Positions 35,973 through 42,899 of a DNA stretch of 64,000 nucleotides are shown piece after piece; the first letter of the stretch is position 1; the number at the start of each line of letters is the position of its first letter. The DNA is from Nevskia sp. (GTDB taxonomy: Bacteria > Pseudomonadota > Gammaproteobacteria > Nevskiales > Nevskiaceae), in assembly GCA_021732745.1 (NCBI GenBank), contig JAKFUK010000001.1, forward strand, positions 260,931-324,930, written 5' to 3'. Both the position numbers and the translations under genes were made by a program. The notes under the pieces are model-generated. The model had not been told where the DNA came from and made no database searches. It worked only from the letters and a program-made list of their open reading frames with translations.

Positions 35973-37469
35973 ATGAACGCTGCATTGCCTGCCGATTCAA
36001 CGCCGCGTCCCGGCCGCATCAAGACCCGCAAGCACAAGCACGCTGCCCGCAACGACCTTCGCCTGTCGATGGACTACGCGCAGTGGTCCGAGCAGGCACA
36101 GGCACTTGATGAACTGAGCGGCCGCGCTCGCTGGCGAGTCCGCGAGCGCAGCAACCTGTACGACCACGCGATGATCCGCGCCAAGCTCGACCAGCTGGTC
36201 GAACTGCGCGCCAATGGCGACAGTCGCGGCCTGGTCTTCGCGATCGAGGAAGGCGTTCACGGCAATCTTGGCGGCATGGGCAAGCCGGTGCTGTACTCGA
36301 AGGCCTACTTCGGCACCAAGAACCTGATCACCGCGTTCGTCGACACCGTCTGCGACACCCTCGAATACCTTGACAGCCTGCCGGAAAGCGAGCTTCCGCT
36401 GGCCGTGAAGCTCGACCTGTTCCGCCGCGCCGCGCATTGCTACGGCCGCTCGGCGCTGATGATGTCGAGCGGCGGCATGCTGATGTTCTTCCACTTCGGC
36501 GTGGCCAAGGCGCTGTTCGACGAAGGCGTGCTGCCCAACGTGATTTCCGGCTCGAGCGCCGGGGCCATCGTCGCCGCCGTGATCGGCACCCGCAGCGATG
36601 CCGAACTGCAAGGCTTCCTGACCCCCGACAACATCTTTTTCGGCGAACCCTGGAGCCCGAACCTGCTGGAGCGGACCACCGGCCTGCGCCGCTTTTTCGG
36701 CTCCACCTCGTTCGACGCCACCTTCGACCGCCTGATCCCCGACCTCACTTTCCGCGAAGCCTTCCTGCGCTCGGGCCGCAACATCAGCATTTCGGTCAGC
36801 CCCTGTGAACGCCACCAGACGCCGCGCCTGCTCAATGCGATCACCGCGCCGCATGTGCTGATCCGCTCGGCGGTGCGCGCCTCCTGCGCCGTGCCGGGCC
36901 TGTTCGAGCCGGTGCAGCTCATGGCCCGGGATGCCCACGGCGAAACCGTGCCCTACTTGAAGGCCCGCTGGATCGACGGCGTGTTCGCCGCCGACCTGCC
37001 GGCCAAGCAACTGGCGCGCCTGTACGGCACCAATCACTACCTGGTCAGCTACATCAACCCGGTGCTGATGCCGATGTTCCGCGACCACAAGTTGAAAACC
37101 AACTACACCCGGCCGCTGCTCGATCTGGCCAAAAGCTCGGCGCGCGGCCTGCTGAAATCCACTGATGTGATGCTCGGCAAATACCTGCCGACCTCCAGCG
37201 CCGGCACCGTCAACAAGATCATCCACGACCTGTTGTCGCAGCAATACACCGGCGACATCAACATCACCCCGGAACGCCGCCTGGTCTCGCCGCTGAAGCT
37301 GGTATCGCCAATGACCCGGCTGGAAATCGGCGAGATGCTGCTGGAAGGCCAGCGCCAGACCTGGCCGCGCATCGAGATGATCCGCATGTCATCGCAGATC
37401 AGCCGCACGCTGACTGGCATTCTTGCGCGGCATAGTCCGGTTGCTGATGGTGGCGGTAGCCCGGCTTGA
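35973..37469 (+). CDS. patatin-like phospholipase with DUF3336
   Basis: 498 aa. An N-terminal DUF3336 region (about 50-170) is followed by a patatin domain with GxSxG elbow G193-S-S195-A-G (catalytic Ser195) and the Asp of WIDGV (Asp335), which in most family members is DGG/DGA. The oxyanion Gly-rich loop GGGMLMFF is recognisable just before the Ser (SSGGMLMFFHFG). Yeast and bacterial homologues hydrolyse triacylglycerols or phospholipids. Cytoplasmic (no signal peptide). Last gene of the lipid-flavoured run. Confidence 0.87.
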   Translation: MNAALPADSTPRPGRIKTRKHKHAARNDLRLSMDYAQWSEQAQALDELSGRARWRVRERSNLYDHAMIRAKLDQLVELRANGDSRGLVFAIEEGVHGNLGGMGKPVLYSKAYFGTKNLITAFVDTVCDTLEYLDSLPESELPLAVKLDLFRRAAHCYGRSALMMSSGGMLMFFHFGVAKALFDEGVLPNVISGSSAGAIVAAVIGTRSDAELQGFLTPDNIFFGEPWSPNLLERTTGLRRFFGSTSFDATFDRLIPDLTFREAFLRSGRNISISVSPCERHQTPRLLNAITAPHVLIRSAVRASCAVPGLFEPVQLMARDAHGETVPYLKARWIDGVFAADLPAKQLARLYGTNHYLVSYINPVLMPMFRDHKLKTNYTRPLLDLAKSSARGLLKSTDVMLGKYLPTSSAGTVNKIIHDLLSQQYTGDINITPERRLVSPLKLVSPMTRLEIGEMLLEGQRQTWPRIEMIRMSSQISRTLTGILARHSPVADGGGSPA

Positions 37470-37732
37470 GCCGACGTCGCTGCTGGTCATGTTTTGCAGT
37501 TGTAAAAACTTGCAGATTCCTTAGTTGCTATGTTTGATCATTAGGGAATGGGTGCGAGGTCGCCGTAACCCGGGGTTGGGCGTACACGCTTACGCTGATG
37601 TAAAGCGGGAAAGCCGAAGGCGCATCCCATTTTCCGCGACGCTGCGGATTTCCTGTTTGGCGGGCTCGCGGCAATACAACCGGCCGCTTTCCTGCCCTAT
37701 TCGGGCTTCAAGAGGCGCTAAAGGAGAACGAA

Positions 37733-38911
37733 ATGATCAGACGACTCAAGATCCGGGGATTTAAGTCCATTACCGAACTGGAAATCGAACTGGGCGTGGT
37801 GAATTGCTTCATCGGAGCCAATGGGGTGGGAAAGAGCAACATCCTTGAGGCTATGGGAGTCCTCGGAGCGGCTGCCAATGGCACCGTCGATGACGAGGCA
37901 TTGTTGCGTCGCGGCGTGCGCCCGGGTCTGCCACGCCTTTTCAAGTCGTCGTTTAAGGGCTTCCACAGCCTCCCGCATATTGGCCTTGAAGCGATTGATA
38001 AGACTGGCGCCACCTACCGAGTCAGCTTGCTCAACCCGTTGGAGTCCCCTGAGCCAGCATGGTCCTTCAAGACTGAGACGTTGACAGATGGTGCCGAAAC
38101 CATCGTGACAGACGGTGTACGCAGCCGAGGAAACCTCAATCCGAAGGCGGGTTTGGCCGCACTCAATATGGTGAACTTACCCACCGATAGCGCAGCCACC
38201 CGGCTGTTGCAGCAATTGCAGCAGTTTGCAATCTATTGCCCCAACACGCCAACGCTTCGTGGCCTGTTACCTGACCCTCAAACACGCGAACCGGTGGGCC
38301 TAGCAGGTGGGCGGTTGGCCGAGGCAGTGGCTGACCTACGGAAGTGGAGCGACGAAGCACAGAACGAGGTTATGGACGATCTGTTGGGTCTGGTGGACTG
38401 GGCGATCGATGTCACCGCATCGCGAAGCGTGCAGGCCTTGCTGTCGCCATCAGTATCGCGCAGCAAGGAGGTCCTGAAGTTTCAAGACCGCTTCATGGCG
38501 AGCAATCGCAATGAGCTGACGGCCTTTGACGCAAGCGAGGGCGTGTTGTACGTGCTGTTCACCGCCGCACTTTGTCTGTCTGCACGCGGGCCAAGTCTGA
38601 TTGCCATCGACAACCTTGACCAGGCCTTGAATCCCAGGTTGGTGACCGCCTTGACTTCGCGGCTGGCTGGCTGGCTAGGCGACGCTGCCGCGCCGCGACA
38701 GTTGATGTTCACTGCCCACAACCCGGCCGTGCTGGATGGCCTAGACCTAGACAACGACGACGTACGGCTGTTTGCCGTGGATCGGGACAGCAACGGGCAC
38801 ACTGTCTACCAGCGGCTGGTGCCAACACCTGAGCTGAGGGCGCTAAACAGCAGTTACCCACTTTCACGCCTGTGGATGATGGGCCACCTGGGGGCGGTCC
38901 CGAATGTCTGA
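37733..38911 (+). CDS. AAA family ATPase (ABC/SMC-type), candidate defence protein
   Basis: 392 aa. N-terminal MIRRLKIRGFKSITELEIELG is the usual AAA_15/AAA_21 opening. Walker A is G28-A-N-G-V-G-K34-S. Walker B is SLIAID293, where the catalytic Glu that normally follows is replaced by Asn294 (IDNLDQALNPR). The H-loop His329 is in FTAHNPAVL. AGGAGAACG precedes the ATG. Lower GC, AT-containing upstream DNA and irregular codon usage contrast with the neighbours and suggest transfer. It overlaps the next gene by 8 bp. ABC-type ATPases paired with a TOPRIM protein occur in anti-phage systems (OLD/Gabija, PARIS); this exact pair is not identified. Confidence 0.75.
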   Translation: MIRRLKIRGFKSITELEIELGVVNCFIGANGVGKSNILEAMGVLGAAANGTVDDEALLRRGVRPGLPRLFKSSFKGFHSLPHIGLEAIDKTGATYRVSLLNPLESPEPAWSFKTETLTDGAETIVTDGVRSRGNLNPKAGLAALNMVNLPTDSAATRLLQQLQQFAIYCPNTPTLRGLLPDPQTREPVGLAGGRLAEAVADLRKWSDEAQNEVMDDLLGLVDWAIDVTASRSVQALLSPSVSRSKEVLKFQDRFMASNRNELTAFDASEGVLYVLFTAALCLSARGPSLIAIDNLDQALNPRLVTALTSRLAGWLGDAAAPRQLMFTAHNPAVLDGLDLDNDDVRLFAVDRDSNGHTVYQRLVPTPELRALNSSYPLSRLWMMGHLGAVPNV

Positions 38912-39620
38912 TCTGCTGCGGATTGCACTGGTGGCTGAAGGTGAGACAGAACGCGAGGTGATCGAGGCAGCGCTGAAGGTCATTGTTGCCCCGCGCAACT
39001 TCGTATTGACTCAGCTGCAGCCTGAAACAACAAAGCCTGAGATGGGTGGCGGCTGGGGCGGCGTAGTGAAGTGGTGTCAGCAGCTCGCCGCGCGATCACA
39101 ACCCGGCGGTGGGGCAGTCGAAGCCGACCCCACGTTGTCGAACTTCGATGGCGTGGTGCTGCAGTTAGACGCAGATGTAGCCACCATGGCCTATAGCGAC
39201 CTTGGAGCATCCTTCACGAGCACCGAGGTTGTCGCGCGTGGATTGCTGCCCTTGCCATGCCCAACCGCTTGCCCACCGGCACCGCTTCCACCCGACTCCC
39301 TATTCACGGTGCTCCTATCCTGGTTGAGCCCCGCTACGCCTGGCCCGAGAACCGTAGTTTGCATCCCCGCCATGAACACGGGTGCCTGGCAAGCCGCAGC
39401 AAAGTTACCAGCGGGCCACCCACTCTTGGCGGACCTTGAATGCCGCGTCGACATCGAAGACCAGCTACAGCGATTGCCCTTGGCCCTGCGAATCGACAAG
39501 AAGAAGCGGAGGAGCCGCTTGGACGCTGCGGCAGCAGTGAATCAGGAATGGACCGCTGTGACCGCCCGCTGCTCGCGTGCCCATATCTTTGACCAGGCCA
39601 TTCGTGCCGCCTTTCCCTAA
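38904..39620 (+). CDS. TOPRIM-like partner of the AAA ATPase
   Basis: 238 aa. Starts LLRIALVAEGETEREV, where E12 corresponds to the TOPRIM catalytic Glu (VEGxTE pattern), followed by a DxD motif D89-A-D91 (VLQLDADV), the second TOPRIM signature. A Pro/Cys-rich segment (CPTACPPAPLPP) and an ending without known domains follow. Translationally coupled to the ATPase (8-bp overlap). It could be a nuclease or a metal-dependent phosphotransferase effector; DUF4276-like by overall pattern, not confirmed. Confidence 0.65.
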   Translation: MSDLLRIALVAEGETEREVIEAALKVIVAPRNFVLTQLQPETTKPEMGGGWGGVVKWCQQLAARSQPGGGAVEADPTLSNFDGVVLQLDADVATMAYSDLGASFTSTEVVARGLLPLPCPTACPPAPLPPDSLFTVLLSWLSPATPGPRTVVCIPAMNTGAWQAAAKLPAGHPLLADLECRVDIEDQLQRLPLALRIDKKKRRSRLDAAAAVNQEWTAVTARCSRAHIFDQAIRAAFP

Positions 39621-39631
39621 CCCCCAGTAGG

Positions 39632-40048
39632 TCGGGAAAGCGGCTTCATCGCGCATCCCGACAGATTCCGCGTCGCCTGTCGCCCCGACCTGGCTGCATC
39701 GAACCATTCCGCGCTATCGCGCGGGTAAATTTTTCCTTGAAACGCCCAAGGAAAAGTCACCAAAAGGAATGCGCCCCATCGCTGCGTCGGTTCGCGAGAA
39801 GCAGAGGCGCGAACCGATGCCCTGCGCTTCTCGGCCATGTCGGGGCTTTTCGGCTCCTGCCTCGCCCCCTGCAGGGGCCTATCTCGCCATTTCCTGCGAT
39901 GCTCGGCGCGCTCAATGGGGGATTTATGGCAGAAGCTGCGGCAACCACCACCGCGCATCAAAAGCGTCATTCCGGCGGAGGCCGGAATCCAGAGTCGCGA
40001 AGCGCGGCGCTCAAGTGCACTGGATACCGGCTTTCGCCGGTATGACGG
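39632..40048. repeat. composite of dispersed palindromic repeats
   Basis: Fills the 490-bp gap 39621-40110, where no credible gene is seen. It contains a CGGGAAAGCGGCTTC / GCGCATCCCGA REP-like unit (39632-39662), a CTTTTCCTTGGGCGTTTC-type block (about 39735-39775), a long GC-rich block (39776-39960) and at 39966-40048 a second copy of the GTCATTCCGGCG inverted repeat found in valS. Open frames spanning it translate repeat DNA and resemble spurious proteins annotated in many genomes. Confidence 0.6.
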
Positions 40049-40110
40049 GTCGGGATGCGCGGCCATAAACCCGACCGCTTTGCCGCCCTGCACCGGCTGT
40101 TGATGGCTTC

Positions 40111-41127
40111 TCACTGTCCTCGCGTCTTGCGGTACTCGCCAGGCGCGCGATCAAACCAGCGGCGGAAGGCGCGCGTGAAACTGGCGGTGTCGCTGTAGCC
40201 CAGTTGCAGTGCCATCTCGTCGAGCTTCATCTCGGTGCCCGTCAGGAGCTGAACCGCGAGTTGCCGACGCTCAGTGTCGATCAAATCGCGAAAGCTGGTC
40301 TTTTCCTCTTCCAGCTTGCGACGCAGGCTGCGCGGTGACATTGCAAGCTGCTGGGCGACAGCGTCGATCGACGCGACCAGCCCGAGCGGCCCGAGGATCA
40401 GTTGACGGACCTGTCCGGCGATGCCGGCGACCTGGCGACGTTCCAGCTGGGCACGGCACTGATCCTCCAGCAGGCGCACCAGGTGCGGGTCGTACATCGG
40501 CAGGAGCATTTCCGCGTCCTGTCGCCGCAGCACGATGGCATTGCGCGGGCATCCGTATCGGGGGGCGACACCGCACAACGATTCGATACGCGCGGCGTGA
40601 TCGGGCGCGCGGCCCTGATATTCGATTCTCTTGACCGGAATGCCGGACAGTCCGAGTTCGCGGAGCAGCTGGATCCCGGTCGCCGTATCGCGCTCCAGCA
40701 GAAACTGGCGGAGGTGCTGGGGGATGGCATCAGGATCGGCGGAGACGGCGAACTCCTCGGCGTCGGACCAGGTCGCGAACCGGCAGTAAGCCGTACTCAG
40801 CGGCAGGTAGCGGATCGCGAAGTCGAAAGCCTCGTGCAGCGTACGGCTGATGCGCAGCGCGAAGCCCCAGATGCCGAACGTGGAGACGTTGTACTGAAGC
40901 CCCAACTCGAATCCCAGCGCCGGCACCTCGGGCAGCGCCAGAATCAGGTTCTCGATCAGGCGCATCTCCTGCTGCCGCTCGATCAGCACATCGGCCTCGT
41001 GCAACTGGGCCTCCCGGATGCCGGTGCCCGTCAGGCAGGTTTCCACGTCCACGCCGTAGCGCGCGGCGAAGTTGACCATGACCTGGCCGATCGCCATCGG
41101 GTGGCGGATGCGCGTGTCCTCGGACAA
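40111..41127 (-). CDS. AraC-family transcriptional regulator
   Basis: 338 aa. An N-terminal ligand-binding domain of the Arabinose_bd_2 type (about 10-200, with ALGFELGLQYNVSTFGIWGFAL) is followed by a C-terminal double HTH (about 250-335: SIDAVAQQLAMSPRSLRRKLEEEKTSFRDLID and KLDEMALQLGYSDTASFTRAFRRWFDRAPGEYRK). The TTG start at 41127 is chosen for GAGGGA 6 nt upstream and because the family N-terminus begins there; a further TTG at 41217 is possible. Divergent from the desaturase gene, which it probably regulates, in the manner of fatty-acid-responsive relatives. Confidence 0.82.
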   Translation of the reverse strand: MSEDTRIRHPMAIGQVMVNFAARYGVDVETCLTGTGIREAQLHEADVLIERQQEMRLIENLILALPEVPALGFELGLQYNVSTFGIWGFALRISRTLHEAFDFAIRYLPLSTAYCRFATWSDAEEFAVSADPDAIPQHLRQFLLERDTATGIQLLRELGLSGIPVKRIEYQGRAPDHAARIESLCGVAPRYGCPRNAIVLRRQDAEMLLPMYDPHLVRLLEDQCRAQLERRQVAGIAGQVRQLILGPLGLVASIDAVAQQLAMSPRSLRRKLEEEKTSFRDLIDTERRQLAVQLLTGTEMKLDEMALQLGYSDTASFTRAFRRWFDRAPGEYRKTRGQ

Positions 41128-41268
41128 TCCCGTTCCCTCTTTTGCTGCGGTGATCCCGGTCTCGCCACGGCTGGCCGGAAATGCGTCGATGCAGGCCCGC
41201 AATGTCCTGTAACGCAAGGCCGCTCGCGCCTAAGGTTGTCCATCGTCAAACCGGATGGGGAGCATGTC

Positions 41269-42147
41269 ATGCAACAGGATCTGAACGCACTGAACAAGCA
41301 GGCCATCGCCACAGCCCGGGAATACACCGGCGAGGTGGCGTGGCCGACAGTGCTGCTCGTGGTCCTGGTGCTGGCGGCCTACATCGCGAATCTCGCCTTG
41401 TTCGCGAACGGACTGTTGCCCCTGTGGGCGGCGATCCCGATCTGTGCGGTGCTAACCTACCTGTCGTACACGCCGCTGCACGAGGCGGCGCACGGCAACA
41501 TCCACGGTGGCCAGGATCGCTGGCAATGGCTCAACGATCTCTGTGGATATCTGGTGGCGCCGCTGATCAGCATTCCGTTCTCCACGCACCGGGTGGAGCA
41601 TTTCACGCACCACCGTTACACCAACCAGCCGGACAAGGATCCTGATTTCACCGTCAGCGGCATGCGGAGCGGATTGCTGGCGGTCGTGCTTGTCGGTCTC
41701 CGCTTCCTGTGGATGCAGAACACTTTTCTGTTCCGCGATTACTGGGCAACCGCCTCGCTCCGGGAGCGGGTGATCTACTGGACGGAAGTGTCGGTCTCGA
41801 TCGGCTGGCGCGTGGCCTTCGTGTTGCTGGTAGCGCGCGAGTCGGACCTCACGATGATCCTGGTCGGCTATCTGCTCGGCGCTTACTTCACCGTGTACTG
41901 GTTTGCCTATCGCCCTCACCACCCCTACGAGGATGCGAGCCGGTATCGCAACACCAACAGCCTGATCATGCCGCCGTGGATGAAGCCGCTGGAGTGGTTC
42001 TGGATGGGACAGAACCTGCACTCGATCCACCATCTGTTTCCGCGCGTGCCGTTCTATCGCTACCACGTCCTGCACCAGCGCATCGAACCGGCTCTGCGGG
42101 CGCACGGGACGCCGATCATCGGGGTTTTCAGCCGTCGCGAGCGATAG
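41269..42147 (+). CDS. membrane fatty acid desaturase/hydroxylase
   Basis: 292 aa with four or more membrane helices and the three His boxes of the di-iron family: HEAAHG (box 1), HRVEHFTHHRYTN (box 2), HSIHHLFPR (box 3). GGGGAG lies 6 nt before the ATG. The enzyme would use O2 and two electrons on an acyl or isoprenoid chain; the compact form resembles the beta-carotene hydroxylase/short desaturase branch. Divergent to an AraC-type regulator 141 bp away. Its electron donor is not encoded nearby. Confidence 0.87.
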   Translation: MQQDLNALNKQAIATAREYTGEVAWPTVLLVVLVLAAYIANLALFANGLLPLWAAIPICAVLTYLSYTPLHEAAHGNIHGGQDRWQWLNDLCGYLVAPLISIPFSTHRVEHFTHHRYTNQPDKDPDFTVSGMRSGLLAVVLVGLRFLWMQNTFLFRDYWATASLRERVIYWTEVSVSIGWRVAFVLLVARESDLTMILVGYLLGAYFTVYWFAYRPHHPYEDASRYRNTNSLIMPPWMKPLEWFWMGQNLHSIHHLFPRVPFYRYHVLHQRIEPALRAHGTPIIGVFSRRER

Positions 42148-42267
42148 CGGCAGCTCAAACCGGCCTGCTCAGCCCGAGTGGGCCGGGGAAGCCGCTTTTC
42201 GCGCATCCCGATGGATTGGGCACTGCTCGGTGGTCTGGGTGAACTGACCTCATCGAACTAATCGGGC

Positions 42268-42359
42268 TAACACTGCCGCGTAGGCAGGTCAGAAATTCGG
42301 CTATGCCTTGATCGATGGGTCGACAGGGCTCACGGCCGCGTAGGTGAGCAGCGCAGAAA
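42268..42359 (+). CRISPR. degenerate type I-F CRISPR-like repeat pair
   Basis: Unit 1 (42268-42295, 28 bp) contains CACTGCCGCGTAGGCAG and ends TCAGAAA; it matches the type I-F repeat GTTCACTGCCGCGTAGGCAG-CTCAGAAA except at the first three bases and one internal base. Exactly 32 bp later a second unit begins at 42328 (GCTCACGGCCGCGTAGG...GCAGAAA, 32 bp long with its own GCTCAC/GTGAGC stem). The 28+32 period is that of I-F arrays. No cas genes are present, and the same 13-mer occurs inverted at 42393-42405, so a bidirectional terminator/REP origin is possible. Confidence 0.35.
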
Positions 42360-42392
42360 TGAACCCGCGGTGAGTTGCGCGTGACCCGCCTG

Positions 42393-42899
42393 CTACGCGG
42401 CAGTGGTCGGCCGTCGCAAGGACTGGATCACCAGATCGAGAATCATCAGACCAGCCCCGAGCGTGATCGCCATGTCGGCGACGTTGAACGCCGCGAAGTG
42501 CCATTCGCCGACGAAGAACTGGATGAAGTCAAGCACGTAGCCGCGCGTGGCGCGGTCGATGGCGTTGCCGAGCGCGCCGCCGAGCACGAACACGAAGGCC
42601 AGCGCGTTCAGCAACTGGCCGTGGCGATTGGTGCGCAGCCACCACAGGATGCCGATGCTGACCGCCACGCTCAGCACGATGAACATCGCAGCGGGTGCGG
42701 TGTTCAGCATCGAGAACGCCGCGCCGGTGTTGTGCAGGCGTATCAGATTGAAGTGCGAAATCACCGGGATCGAGTCGTACAGCACCAGCGACTTGCCGAC
42801 GAAATATTTGGTGATCTGATCGACCACGATCACGAAGGCGGCAATCCACAGCAGCCGCAGATTGTCGAACGGCGGCTTCGCGGTCTTGGCCTCAGACAT
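42393..42899 (-). CDS. lspA: lipoprotein signal peptidase
   Basis: 168 aa. Inner-membrane aspartyl protease (signal peptidase II) that removes signal peptides from prolipoproteins. Four membrane helices; catalytic Asps in GGALGNAIDRATRGYVLDFI and FNVADMAITLG. Overlaps ileS by 8 bp, as in most gammaproteobacteria; fkpB/ispH, which usually follow, are absent here. The C-terminal ...RPTTAA and stop codon coincide with the inverted CACTGCCGCGTAG copy. Confidence 0.95.
   Translation of the reverse strand: MSEAKTAKPPFDNLRLLWIAAFVIVVDQITKYFVGKSLVLYDSIPVISHFNLIRLHNTGAAFSMLNTAPAAMFIVLSVAVSIGILWWLRTNRHGQLLNALAFVFVLGGALGNAIDRATRGYVLDFIQFFVGEWHFAAFNVADMAITLGAGLMILDLVIQSLRRPTTAA

Noticed and set aside
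37501..37560. Possible sigma70 promoter upstream of the AAA ATPase
   Set aside because: The AT-rich patch has TTGCAG and TATGTT-like boxes but with a 13-bp spacer; not convincing.
39617..40114. Open frames encoding Ser/Arg-rich peptides such as PDPSYRRKPVSSALERRASR
   Set aside because: They translate dispersed palindromic repeats and share no gene features.
41127..41217. Longer N-terminus for the AraC regulator from TTG at 41217
   Set aside because: The extra 30 residues do not resemble the family start, and the inner TTG has the better ribosome site; kept only as an alternative.
42182..42214. GGGGAAGCCGC...GCGCATCCCGATGG similar to units at 37602 and 39632, considered as attachment sites of an island
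   Set aside because: Matches are partial and palindromic, consistent with ordinary REP elements; no integrase is present.
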